DNA of 64,000 bases from Salinigranum marinum (GTDB taxonomy: Archaea > Halobacteriota > Halobacteria > Halobacteriales > Haloferacaceae). The stretch lies in contig NZ_CP100461.1 of NCBI RefSeq assembly GCF_024228675.1, positions 558,001 through 622,000 on the forward strand, read 5' to 3'. Shown here in pieces: positions 24,629 through 33,175 of this stretch. The notes under the pieces are model-generated. The model was not told where the DNA came from and searched no databases. It saw nothing but the letters and a program-made list of their open reading frames with translations. Position numbers and translations under genes: made by a program. How positions within the stretch are numbered: position 1 is the first letter of the stretch; each line of letters opens with the position of its first letter.

Positions 24629-25501
24629 TTACGAGAGGAAGCCTTCGACGTGGTCGGCGACTTCCTCGGGCGTGTCACCGACGGGGACGCCGGCGTCGTT
24701 GAGCGCCTCGATCTTCGACTCGGCGGTGCCCGTGCCCGAGCCGGAGACGATCGCGCCGGCGTGACCCATCCGCTTGCCGGGCGGTGCCGTCCGCCCCGCG
24801 ATGAAGCCGGCGACCGGCGTGTCCATCTCCCGGGCGATGAACTGCGCGGCCTGTTCTTCGTCCTCGCCGCCGATCTCGCCGCACATCACGACAGCCTTCG
24901 TCTCCGTGTCCGCCTCGAACAGTTCGAGGGCGTCGACGAACGACGTCCCGATGATGGGGTCGCCGCCGATCCCGACCGCCGTGGTCTGGCCGATCCCGCG
25001 CTGGGTGAGGCTGTCGACGACCTGGTAGGTGAGCGTGCCTGACCGCGAGACCAGTCCCACGTTCCCGTCGGAGAAGATGTTGCCGGGGAGAATGCCGAGT
25101 TTGGCCTCGCCGGGCGTGATGATGCCGGGGCAGTTCGGGCCGATGAGGTGTGTGTCCGTCTCCGACAGCCGGCGGTACACCTTCGACATGTCCTGCGTCG
25201 GGACGCCCTCCGTGATCGCCACGACGAGGTCGAGCGAGGTGTCGAGCGCCTCGAACATGGCGTCGCCGGCGAACGCGGGCGGGACGAACACGACGGAGGC
25301 GTCGGCGTCCTCCTCGGCGACCGCGTCGTGGACGGTGTCGTACACGGGGACGCCCTGGACCTCCTGGCCGCCCTTGCCCGGGACCGCGCCGGCGACGACG
25401 TTCGTCCCGTACGCCATCATCTGTTCGGTGTGGAACGATCCCTCGCCGCCGGTGATCCCCTGTACGACCACCCGCGTGTCGTCGTCGACTAAGATGCTCA
25501 C
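24629..25501 (-). CDS. sucD: Succinyl-CoA synthetase alpha subunit
   Basis: A 290-residue ADP-forming succinyl-CoA ligase alpha subunit, a citric-acid-cycle enzyme. It starts at a GTG giving [21 protein letters not shown]; an in-frame GTG 9 nt further upstream would add three residues but family alignment favours this one. CoA-binding and catalytic parts are clear: [45 protein letters not shown], and the phosphohistidine in [12 protein letters not shown]. It follows sucC on the same strand after 79 nt of low-complexity sequence. Confidence 0.95.
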   Translation of the reverse strand: MSILVDDDTRVVVQGITGGEGSFHTEQMMAYGTNVVAGAVPGKGGQEVQGVPVYDTVHDAVAEEDADASVVFVPPAFAGDAMFEALDTSLDLVVAITEGVPTQDMSKVYRRLSETDTHLIGPNCPGIITPGEAKLGILPGNIFSDGNVGLVSRSGTLTYQVVDSLTQRGIGQTTAVGIGGDPIIGTSFVDALELFEADTETKAVVMCGEIGGEDEEQAAQFIAREMDTPVAGFIAGRTAPPGKRMGHAGAIVSGSGTGTAESKIEALNDAGVPVGDTPEEVADHVEGFLS

Positions 25502-25580
25502 GCGAACCACCCCGTGGTGAGCGTGAGGTTACCGCGCACGAGCGAACGAGTGTAACGAGTGAGCGAGTGTACTGTAGATC
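25502..25580 (-). repeat. Low-complexity spacer inside sucCD
   Basis: The 79-nt gap between sucC and sucD contains CGAACGAGTGTAACGAGTGA-type sequence, a low-complexity pattern that recurs between haloarchaeal genes. It replaces the short or overlapping junction usual for sucCD. Confidence 0.5.
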
Positions 25581-26726
25581 TCATTGGCTGACCTCCTGGG
25601 CGTTTTCGACCGCGCGCTGGACCGCGTCTTCGAGTGTCCCTTCGACCTGTACCAACTCGGTGTTGAGGATCTCCATCCCCTCCTCGGCGTTCGTCCCCGC
25701 GAGGCGGACGACGACCGGCTTGGGGATCTCGTCGAACGCTTCGAGCGCCTCGTTGATCCCCTTCGCCACCTCGTCGCCCCGGGTGATCCCGCCGAAGATG
25801 TTGAACACCACGCTGTCGACGTTCGGATCGGAGAAGACCATGTCGAGGGCGTTGGTGACGCGCTCGGCTTTGGCCCCGCCGCCGATGTCGAGGAAGTTCG
25901 CGGGTTCGCCGCCGTAGTAGTCGACGAGGTCGAGCGTCGTCATCACGAGGCCGGCACCGTTGCCGATGATGCCGACGTTGCCCGAGAGCCGGACGTAGTC
26001 GAAGCCGTACTCGTTGGCTTTCGCCTCCAGTTCGTCGCCCGCCGCTTCGTCCTCCATCTCGGCGAGATCTGGGTGGCGGAACAGCGCGTCGTCGTCGACG
26101 TTGAGGACGGCGTCGGCGGCGATTACCTCCCGCTCCGACGTGACCATCAGCGGGTTGATCTCGGCGTCGGAGGCGTCGGTGTCCGCCCAGAGGTCGTACA
26201 GCGTCGTGAGAATGCTCGACACCTGTCGTGCAATGTCGCGGTCGATGCCGGCGTCGTACACCGCCTTCCGCGCCTGGAACGGGTGCATACCGAACGCCGG
26301 GTCGATGTGTTCGCGGGCGATGGCGTCGGGGTCCTCCTCGGCGACCGCCTCGATGTCGACGCCGCCCTGCTCGGAGACCATCGCGACGGGGCGTCCCTCG
26401 CCGCGGTCCATCGTCACGCCCACGTAGAGTTCGTCCTCGAAGTCCACCCCTGCCTCGACGAGGACGCGGTCGACGTGGTACCCCTTGAGATCCATCCCGA
26501 GGATCTCGTCGGCGTACTCGCGGGCCTCTTCTACCGAGGAGGCGATCTTGATTCCGCCGGCCTTGCCGCGGCCACCGACGTGGACCTGCGCCTTGATCGC
26601 GGCCGGGAAGCCGATCGCTTCGACGGCCGCGACCGCCTCGTCGACGGTCGAGGCGAGTTGTGAGTCCGGAACGGGAATCCCGGCGTCGGCGAAGACCTCT
26701 TTCGCCTGGTACTCGTGAAGTCGCAT
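25581..26726 (-). CDS. sucC: Succinyl-CoA synthetase beta subunit
   Basis: A 381-residue ATP-grasp beta subunit, partner of SucD. The start MRLHEYQAKEVFADAGIPVP is the standard N-terminus; frames continuing upstream lack homology. KAQVHVGGRGKAGGIK near residue 46 binds nucleotide, EINPL marks the metal site, and GNGAGLVMTTLDLVDYYGG, LDIGGGA and FNIFGGITRGDEVA make up the C-terminal ligase domain. A TATA-like ATTTAAGC sits 25-32 nt upstream, so sucC heads the two-gene unit. Confidence 0.95.
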   Translation of the reverse strand: MRLHEYQAKEVFADAGIPVPDSQLASTVDEAVAAVEAIGFPAAIKAQVHVGGRGKAGGIKIASSVEEAREYADEILGMDLKGYHVDRVLVEAGVDFEDELYVGVTMDRGEGRPVAMVSEQGGVDIEAVAEEDPDAIAREHIDPAFGMHPFQARKAVYDAGIDRDIARQVSSILTTLYDLWADTDASDAEINPLMVTSEREVIAADAVLNVDDDALFRHPDLAEMEDEAAGDELEAKANEYGFDYVRLSGNVGIIGNGAGLVMTTLDLVDYYGGEPANFLDIGGGAKAERVTNALDMVFSDPNVDSVVFNIFGGITRGDEVAKGINEALEAFDEIPKPVVVRLAGTNAEEGMEILNTELVQVEGTLEDAVQRAVENAQEVSQ

Positions 26727-26750
26727 CGTCTGTGACCGGGAGAGGCCGAC

Positions 26751-26758
26751 GCTTAAAT
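26751..26758 (-). promoter_or_regulatory. TATA-like box for sucCD
   Basis: On the minus strand the element ATTTAAGC lies 25-32 nt before the sucC ATG, an ideal position for a leaderless haloarchaeal promoter. Confidence 0.6.
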
Positions 26759-26832
26759 CCCGCCGGTTCGGACGAGTCCGGCCGCCGCTGTCGGGATTTA
26801 CTCGGATGCGTGTCCGCTTTCGTTGGGGCCGC

Positions 26833-27117
26833 TCACTCCTCAGTTCGGAACTCGCCGGCGACGCCGACTCCGCCGAGGAGCACACCGACGACCGAGAGCC
26901 CGATACCGCCCACGACAGCCGGGTTCAGCCGGCAGGTGTTACAGCCGTCGAACACCGCGACCCCGGAGAGCGAGACGCCCGTGACCGCGACCGTCGGCTG
27001 TGGGTTCTCGCAGAACGCCTCGGTGCAGCCGAACGAGACCCCGAACGCGACGCCCGCGACGCTCGCGACGAACAGCCCGACACCGAAGCACAGCATGCCG
27101 ACTCGGAGGACGCCCAT
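26833..27117 (-). CDS. Small hypothetical membrane protein, 94 aa
   Basis: A 94-residue protein with two predicted membrane helices (about residues 5-27, VGMLCFGVGLFVASVAGVAF, and 67-88, VVGGIGLSVVGVLLGGVGV). The loop between them carries four cysteines (FGCTEAFCENP and DGCNTC), which could form disulfides or bind a metal. The start is the ATG at 27117. No family recognised; it is divergent from the RimK-like gene and convergent with nothing close. Confidence 0.65.
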   Translation of the reverse strand: MGVLRVGMLCFGVGLFVASVAGVAFGVSFGCTEAFCENPQPTVAVTGVSLSGVAVFDGCNTCRLNPAVVGGIGLSVVGVLLGGVGVAGEFRTEE

Positions 27118-27261
27118 GTCCTCTCGGTTTCGCCGGGGGAACAAATGCGTTTTCACCGGTCGCGCCTGCGCTCGCGGCGGGGCGACCGGTCTCTCTGGCC
27201 CCCGCGGAGTCACGCTCGGCGTGGCGGTAGGCTTTCCCGCCCGCCAGTTCATGATAATCGT

Positions 27262-28605
27262 ATGACATCCGCAGTTAGGGTTGGCGTGTTGGCGTTTCAC
27301 GACAGCAAGGAGTCGAAAGCGATCTGCAACGCCGTCGAGGCGCTCGGCCACCGACCGGAGTGGCTGCGAGAGGAGAACACCCTCGTCACGATCGACGACG
27401 GCGAGGTCCGACTCGAACCGGACGTCGACGTGATCGCCAACCGGCTCCTGTTGTCGAACACCGACCAGCCGACGGAGGAGTTGGGGATCGCCCGGACCGT
27501 CGCAGCACAGAAACCGATCCTCAACCACCCCGACGCGACCGCCGTCGCCGCCCACAAGATGGCGACGGCGTCCTTACTCGCCCGGGAGGGATTGCCCGTG
27601 CCGGACACGCTGTTGGCGCTCAGCGGCTCGAACCTCAACGCCCACAGACAGGAGTTCGGTCCCGAGGCGGTGTACAAGACCGCCATCGGCACGCACGGGG
27701 GCGGCGCGTGGAAGGTGGACACCGACGACGTCCTGACGGCGAAGGTCGGCAAGCGTCGGGCCTTCCTCCAGGAACTCGTCGGCGACCGGAACCCGCCGCG
27801 GGACCTCCGCGTCTACGTCGTCGGCGACCGCATCGTCGGCGCGATGTACCGCTACGCGGCCGCGGAGGACTGGCGGACGAACGTCCACCTCGGCGGCGAC
27901 GTCGAGGACGCCACCGGGAGCCTCCCGAACCGACCCAGGGAGATCGCGCGGACGGCCACTTCGGTGATCGACCTCGACTACGCCGGCGTCGACCTGATCG
28001 AAGGCGACGACGGCTGGTACGTCCTCGAAGTGAACCCGACGGCGGGCTTCCGGGGGCTCTACCGGGCGACCGGCGTGAGCCCCGCGCCGTACATCGCGGC
28101 GCTCGCGCTGCGACGGCTGGGTGTCGACGTCGACGACGACCGCGTCGCGGGCCTCGCGGCGACGCTCGACGACTCGCCGCCGTCGTGTATGCCCCGGCCC
28201 ACGGCCACCGACTTCGAGGAGCCACCGGTCATCGGCTTCACGGAGCGCGTCGTCGTCTCGGGCACCTCCGGGACGCAGAACGTCATCGGCAAGGCCGACT
28301 CGGGCGCCGCACGGACGAGCATCGACCTCCGTCTGGCCGCGGAGATCGGTGCGGGGCCGATCCACACGGTCTCGACGGTCAGGAGCGGGAGTGCGCGGAA
28401 GGGCCAGTCGCGGCCCGTCGTCGACCTCGTCGTCGGGATCGGCGGGACCCAACACACCGTCGCCGCCAACATCGTCGACCGGAGCCACATGTCCCACCCG
28501 CTGCTCATCGGCCGGGATATCCTGAAACACTACTTCCTGGACATCTCCCGACGGGTCGAGGACGCCAGCGTCTACCCGCTGGACGACGAGGACACCGAGG
28601 AGTAG
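27262..28605 (+). CDS. RimK-type ATP-grasp ligase fused to a retropepsin-like zinc-protease domain
   Basis: A 447-residue fusion. Residues 1 to about 300 are a RimK/MptN-like ATP-grasp enzyme: a pre-ATP-grasp region, KTAIGTHGGGAWKV, FLQELVGDRNPPRDLRVYVVGD, and VDLIEGDDGWYVLEVNPTAGFRGL. They should ligate an amino acid, perhaps glutamate, to a protein or cofactor. From about residue 315 follows a domain of the ATP-dependent zinc protease/RimB type, with the aspartic-protease-like GKADSGAARTSIDLRLA and LIGRDILKHYFLDIS. The two activities are separate adjacent genes in some bacteria. The substrate is unknown. Confidence 0.82.
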   Translation: MTSAVRVGVLAFHDSKESKAICNAVEALGHRPEWLREENTLVTIDDGEVRLEPDVDVIANRLLLSNTDQPTEELGIARTVAAQKPILNHPDATAVAAHKMATASLLAREGLPVPDTLLALSGSNLNAHRQEFGPEAVYKTAIGTHGGGAWKVDTDDVLTAKVGKRRAFLQELVGDRNPPRDLRVYVVGDRIVGAMYRYAAAEDWRTNVHLGGDVEDATGSLPNRPREIARTATSVIDLDYAGVDLIEGDDGWYVLEVNPTAGFRGLYRATGVSPAPYIAALALRRLGVDVDDDRVAGLAATLDDSPPSCMPRPTATDFEEPPVIGFTERVVVSGTSGTQNVIGKADSGAARTSIDLRLAAEIGAGPIHTVSTVRSGSARKGQSRPVVDLVVGIGGTQHTVAANIVDRSHMSHPLLIGRDILKHYFLDISRRVEDASVYPLDDEDTEE

Positions 28606-28675
28606 CCCGGCCGGTCGCCGCGACGGCGACGCTCCCGACCCCGCCGTCGGCGACCGCGGCTTTCCGGTAGTCACG

Positions 28676-28683
28676 GTTTTATC
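28676..28683 (+). promoter_or_regulatory. TATA-like box for the quinone reductase gene
   Basis: GTTTTATC lies 28-35 nt upstream of the oxidoreductase ATG in an otherwise GC-rich gap. Confidence 0.45.
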
Positions 28684-28710
28684 GCCACGCCGACCCTCCT
28701 CGGGGACGTC

Positions 28711-29670
28711 ATGCGCGCAGTACGCTTCCACGAGTACGGTGACAGGGACGTCCTCCAGGTGGACGAGGTCGACCGTCCCGAGGCGACGGGGCACGACGTC
28801 GTCGTCGAGGTGGCCGGCGCGGGGGTCAACCCCGTCGACACGTACTTCCGCGCGGGGTCGTACGAACCGTTCCAGCTCCCCATGATCCCGGGCGTCGATG
28901 TCGCCGGCGAGGTGGTGGCCGTCTCGGAGTACGTCGACGACTACGCCGTCGGTGACCACGTCGTCGGCACGGGGTTGGGGATGAACCACTTCGGCGGCTA
29001 CGCCGAGTACGCCGCGGTCCCCGAGGACCGCCTCGCACACCTCCCCGCCGGCGTCGACCTCGTCGCCGCCGGCGGGGCGGGCGTCGCCGCCGTCACGGCG
29101 TGGCGCGCGCTCGTCGACCACGCCGGGCTCGAACCCGCCGAGTCCGTCCTGATCCACGGCGGCTCCGGCGGCGTCGGCCACGCCGCGGTCCAGCTGGCGG
29201 CGGCGACCGGCGCGCACGTCGTCACGACCGCCGCACCCGACTACCACGCTCGCGTGAAAGAGCTCGGGGCCGACGCCGTCTTCGACTACGCACGGGAGGA
29301 CCTCGCCGACGCCGTCGTCGACGAGACCGGCGGCGTCGACGTCGTCCTCGACCACCGCCTCGACGACTACCTCCAGTTCGACGCAGAGGTCGCCGCCACC
29401 GGCGGCAGGGTCGTGGGCATCGGCGAGAACGATCCCGAGGTGGGCTTCTCGAACGACGGCGTCGCCCGGAGCAAGGACGTCTCCTACCAGTTCATGAGCA
29501 TGTTCAACACGCCGCGGCTGGCGGACCCACTGGCCGGCGTTGCCTACCTCATGGGACAGGGCGACCTCGACATCGAGGTTGCGCGGACGTATGACCTCGA
29601 CGAGGCCGCCGAGGCCCAGCGCGCCGTGATGGAGGAGTCGATCCTCGGGAAACTCGTCATCGCGCCGTAA
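28711..29670 (+). CDS. NADPH:quinone reductase-like medium-chain dehydrogenase
   Basis: A 319-residue MDR-superfamily protein without zinc-binding cysteines, matching the quinone oxidoreductase (QOR) branch. It begins MRAVRFHEYGDRDVLQVDEV; GVNPVDTYFRAGSY and PMIPGVDVAGEVVAV form the substrate domain, and the NADPH fold is VLIHGGSGGVGHAAVQLAAATGA at about residues 147-169. It likely reduces quinones or enones using NADPH. It is monocistronic between the RimK-like gene and the small HTH gene. Confidence 0.88.
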   Translation: MRAVRFHEYGDRDVLQVDEVDRPEATGHDVVVEVAGAGVNPVDTYFRAGSYEPFQLPMIPGVDVAGEVVAVSEYVDDYAVGDHVVGTGLGMNHFGGYAEYAAVPEDRLAHLPAGVDLVAAGGAGVAAVTAWRALVDHAGLEPAESVLIHGGSGGVGHAAVQLAAATGAHVVTTAAPDYHARVKELGADAVFDYAREDLADAVVDETGGVDVVLDHRLDDYLQFDAEVAATGGRVVGIGENDPEVGFSNDGVARSKDVSYQFMSMFNTPRLADPLAGVAYLMGQGDLDIEVARTYDLDEAAEAQRAVMEESILGKLVIAP

Positions 29671-29764
29671 GCCGCCTCCCCCCCAGTTGCCGGCCGTTCG
29701 CATCGCCGGCCGAGAATGTCATTCGAACGACGCTTTTCCTCGAAACTGGAAACGACGTCACCTC

Positions 29765-29772
29765 TTTATTTT
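29765..29772 (+). promoter_or_regulatory. TATA-like box for the 89-aa HTH gene
   Basis: TTTATTTT is located 24-31 nt before the ATG of the HTH gene, well placed for a leaderless transcript. Confidence 0.55.
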
Positions 29773-29795
29773 CCAAGCTGCCGTCACGTTCTCCC

Positions 29796-30065
29796 ATGAT
29801 GACGACCAGCGCGCTCGAACCGACTCCCCGCACCGAGGTCGACCCCACCGCCCGCGACCGAATCGACCCGATCGAGATCCCCGACCGGATTACCTCGTCA
29901 CAGGCCAAACTCGTCTACCTCTACCTCCGTACCCGGGGAACCGCGACCGTCGACGAACTCGGGACGGCGCTCGGCCTGCCCAAACTGGCGCTGTTCAGCA
30001 TCCTCGGGACGCTCGGCGAGTACGACCTGATCGTCCGCGACGGCGACGCCGTCAGCACGGTCTGA
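29796..30065 (+). CDS. Small TrmB/MarR-like winged-helix regulator
   Basis: An 89-residue DNA-binding protein. After a variable N-terminus, residues about 32-85 form a winged helix: ITSSQAKLVYLYLRTRGTATVDELGTALGLPKLALFSILGTL followed by the wing DLIVRDGDAV. The pattern is that of the haloarchaeal mini-TrmB regulators. It lies upstream of the sodium symporter gene on the same strand, 131 nt away, and could control it, but haloarchaea have many such small regulators. The second in-frame ATG (residue 2) may be the true start. Confidence 0.78.
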   Translation: MMTTSALEPTPRTEVDPTARDRIDPIEIPDRITSSQAKLVYLYLRTRGTATVDELGTALGLPKLALFSILGTLGEYDLIVRDGDAVSTV

Positions 30066-30165
30066 GCGACGAACCACCGTTGGTTCGTGCCGCCCGATAG
30101 CACGCCTCATTTTCGTTCATCGAGTCATATCACTATTTTATCGCCATTCGAAGTGAATTCATCGC

Positions 30166-30173
30166 GTTTATCA
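30166..30173 (+). promoter_or_regulatory. TATA-like box for the first SNF transporter gene
   Basis: GTTTATCA sits 24-31 nt before the ATG at 30197, in a locally AT-rich stretch. Confidence 0.5.
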
Positions 30174-30196
30174 AGGCCAGTTCGTCTAGATCGGCT

Positions 30197-31531
30197 ATGA
30201 CGGAACGTGAGACGTGGGCATCGCGGGTCGGGTTCGTTCTCGCCGCGGTCGGGAGCGCGGTTGGGTTGGGCAACATCTGGCAGTTCCCGTTCAAGACGGG
30301 ACAGTTCGGGGGGGCGTCCTTTCTCGTCGTCTACCTCGCCGCCGCCGTGGGGATCGGCCTCCCCGCCATCCTCGCGGAGTTCGTCGTCGGCCGGCGGGCG
30401 AAACGCAACACAGTCGACGCGTTCGGCGTGCTCGGCAGCCCCCGGTGGAAGCTCGTCGGCGCGCTCGGACTGTTCATCGGCTTCTGGATCCTCTCGTACT
30501 ACTCCGTGGTCGGCGGCTGGGTCATCCGCTACCTCGTCGCCTCGCCCAGCGGCGCGTACTTCGGCGACGCCGCCGGCTTCTTCTCGACCGTTTCGGCCGG
30601 CACCGACGCGCTCGTTGGTCACGCCGTCTTCATGGCGTGTGCCGTCGGCGTCGTCGCCCTCGGCGTGGAAAACGGGATCGAGCGCGCGACGAAAGTGATG
30701 GTCCCCTCGGTGCTGCTGATCCTCGTGGGGCTCGCCGCCTACGCCTTCACGCTCGACGGGGCCGGCGCGGGCTACGCGTACTTCCTCTCGCCCGACCTGT
30801 CGACCCTGCGTGGCAACCTCGGCGAGATCGTCCCCTTCGCGGTCGGACAGGCCTTTTTCTCGCTCTCGCTCGGGATGGGCGCGATGGTCACCTACGCCTC
30901 CTACGTCGACGGCGAGGACTCCCTCGTCGCCGACGCGGGCTCGATCGTCGTCCTCAACACCCTCGTGGGCGTGCTCGCGGGGCTCGTCGTCTTCCCGCTG
31001 CTGTTCGCCCAGGGCGTCGACCCCAACACCAGCGGCCCCGGGGCGGTGTTTATCTCGGTTGCCGGCGCGTTCGGCGATCTCCCCGCCGGCCGCGCCCTCG
31101 GGACGGCGTTCTTCGCGGTAGTGCTCGTCGCCGCGCTCTCCTCTGCGATCAGTCTCCTCGAAGTCGTCGTCTCGTACGTCGTCGACAACAGCCGGATCGG
31201 GCGGCTCCCCGCGGCGGTCACGATCGGTGGCGGCCTGTTCGTCCTCGGCGTCCCCTCCGCGCTCTCGACCGCCTGGCTCGGCTGGTTCGACACGCTCGCG
31301 TACCAGCTGTTGCTCCCGCTGTCGGTGCTCTGCATCCTGCTTTTCGTCGGCTGGCGGATCGGCGGCGACGCGCTCTCGGAGGTACTCCGCGGCTCCGACC
31401 TCGGTCACGGCGTCGGCGTCGCGTGGCTCTGGACGGTCCGGGTCGTCGTCGTCGTGGCCGTCCTCGGCACGCTCGCGCTCGGCCTGCAGACCCTGTTCGT
31501 CGGCGGTGCCATCTTCCCACCGCTTGGCTAG
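30197..31531 (+). CDS. Sodium-dependent transporter (SNF/NSS family), first copy
   Basis: A 444-residue neurotransmitter:sodium symporter family protein, LeuT-like, with about 11 membrane helices. The first helix has the unwound Na-site motif VGSAVGLGNIWQFPF near residue 21. GSPRWKLVGALGLFIGFWILSYYSVVGGWVIRY and FFSLSLGMGAMVTYASY are other signatures. It likely imports an amino acid or similar solute with Na+. A close relative follows as the next gene. A TATA-like box stands 25 nt upstream, so it has its own promoter. Confidence 0.9.
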   Translation: MTERETWASRVGFVLAAVGSAVGLGNIWQFPFKTGQFGGASFLVVYLAAAVGIGLPAILAEFVVGRRAKRNTVDAFGVLGSPRWKLVGALGLFIGFWILSYYSVVGGWVIRYLVASPSGAYFGDAAGFFSTVSAGTDALVGHAVFMACAVGVVALGVENGIERATKVMVPSVLLILVGLAAYAFTLDGAGAGYAYFLSPDLSTLRGNLGEIVPFAVGQAFFSLSLGMGAMVTYASYVDGEDSLVADAGSIVVLNTLVGVLAGLVVFPLLFAQGVDPNTSGPGAVFISVAGAFGDLPAGRALGTAFFAVVLVAALSSAISLLEVVVSYVVDNSRIGRLPAAVTIGGGLFVLGVPSALSTAWLGWFDTLAYQLLLPLSVLCILLFVGWRIGGDALSEVLRGSDLGHGVGVAWLWTVRVVVVVAVLGTLALGLQTLFVGGAIFPPLG

Positions 31532-31717
31532 CGCTGCCCGTCGCCGCCGCCCCTGAGAGCCGCCGTCGACCCGGTGACGATCTCTCGGTCGCTGCGAGAT
31601 TTCACGTGCTCGTCGTCGGCAACGAACCCGTTCCACCGACCGAAAACCGTTATCTTCGGCGACTGACGGATCCTCGCTTCGTAACGCACTTGCGTCGGCT
31701 TCGGCCATCGAGAGGTA

Positions 31718-33130
31718 ATGACACGTGAGACGTGGGCAACCCGAATCGGGTTCATCCTCGCCGCCGTCGGGAGTGCGGTGGGGTTGGGGAACATCTGGCG
31801 GTTCCCGTGGGTCACGGCCGAAAACGGCGGGAGCGCCTTCCTCCTGGTGTATCTGCTCGTCATCCTCGCCGTCGGCGTCCCCGGACTCGTCGGCGAGTTC
31901 GTCATCGGCCGCCGGGCGAAACGGAACCCCGTGGGCGCGCTCCGCGACCTCTCGGGGTCGAACGGCTGGGCCGCCGTCGGCGGCCTTTCGATCCTGACCG
32001 CGCTCGTCCTCCTGTCGTTTTACTCCGTCGTCGGCGGGTGGATCGTCCGGTACTTCGTCGAGAGCGCGCTCGCGCTCGGGGGCGGGCCGCTCCCGTACGC
32101 CACCGACGCCGGGGCGTACTTCGGTTCGGCATCGACGGGGACCGACGCGCTCGCGTACCACCTGCTCTTTCTCGGACTCACCGGCGCGATCGTCCTCGGC
32201 GGCGTGCGCCGGGGGATCGAACTCGGGACCACGGTGATGATGCCCGCGATCTTCGTCCTCCTGGTCGCCCTCGCGGGCTGGGCAGCCACACAGCCGGACG
32301 CCGCGGCCGGCTACGCCTTCTACCTCTCGTTCGACCTCGCGACCCTGCGGGCGAACTTTTTCTCCGTCCTGGGCCCGGCGGCGGGTCAGGCGCTCTTTAC
32401 CCTCTCGCTCGGGGCCGGGACGATGATCACCTACGCGTCGTACCTCGGCGAGGACCGCTCGCTCCCGTTCGACGCCGGCACCATCGCCGTCCTCAACACC
32501 CTCGTGGGCGTGCTCGCGGGACTCGTCGTCTTCCCGCTCCTCTTCTCGCTCGGCGTCCAGCCCGGGTCGCCCGGCCCCGGCGCGCTGTTCGTCTCCATCG
32601 CGGGGGCGTTCGCTCGCCTCCCCGCGGGGACACTCGTCGCCACCGTCTTCTTCGGCGTCGTCGCCCTCGCCGCGCTCTCCTCGTCCATCTCGATGCTGGA
32701 GATCCCCGTCTCCGTCCTCGTCGACGAGTTCGGCTTCGATCGGCGGCGGGCGGTCGCGCTCTCGCTGTCGGTGTTCGCCGTCACCGGCGCGGCCACTGCG
32801 CTCGACGCGGCCATCTTCGAGCTCTTCGCGGTCACGCTCGTCGACCGCCTCCTCACCGCCGGCCTCGCCGCCTTCCTCCTCTACGTCGGCTGGGTGCTCG
32901 GTCGGGACGCCCTCACCGAGTTCCGCGCCGGTGCCGGGCCGCTCACCGCTCGCCTCGCCGTGCCGTGGCTCTACGCGGTCGGCATCGTCCTCCCCCTCTT
33001 TCTCGTCTTCACGCTCCTGACGGGCCTCGGGCTCGAGACGCGCGTCGGCTTCTGGCCTACCGTCGCCCTCGCGGTCGGTGCCGGCGTCGCGGCCTTCCTC
33101 GCGCTGCGCTCGCCGCGGTCGGTCCTCTGA
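31718..33130 (+). CDS. Sodium-dependent transporter (SNF/NSS family), second copy
   Basis: A 470-residue paralogue of the preceding transporter with the same opening, MTRETWATRIGFILAAVGSA, and VGLGNIWRFPWVTAENGGSA; FTLSLGAGTMITYASYLGEDRS matches too. The copies are clearly related but diverged in the second half, suggesting different substrates. It has about 12 predicted helices and an Ala/Leu-rich C-terminus. The 186-nt gap before it suggests separate transcription. Substrate unknown. Confidence 0.9.
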   Translation: MTRETWATRIGFILAAVGSAVGLGNIWRFPWVTAENGGSAFLLVYLLVILAVGVPGLVGEFVIGRRAKRNPVGALRDLSGSNGWAAVGGLSILTALVLLSFYSVVGGWIVRYFVESALALGGGPLPYATDAGAYFGSASTGTDALAYHLLFLGLTGAIVLGGVRRGIELGTTVMMPAIFVLLVALAGWAATQPDAAAGYAFYLSFDLATLRANFFSVLGPAAGQALFTLSLGAGTMITYASYLGEDRSLPFDAGTIAVLNTLVGVLAGLVVFPLLFSLGVQPGSPGPGALFVSIAGAFARLPAGTLVATVFFGVVALAALSSSISMLEIPVSVLVDEFGFDRRRAVALSLSVFAVTGAATALDAAIFELFAVTLVDRLLTAGLAAFLLYVGWVLGRDALTEFRAGAGPLTARLAVPWLYAVGIVLPLFLVFTLLTGLGLETRVGFWPTVALAVGAGVAAFLALRSPRSVL

Positions 33131-33175
33131 GCCCGAACCGCCGTCGCTTTACACTTCCTCTCCTTCGCCGCCGAC

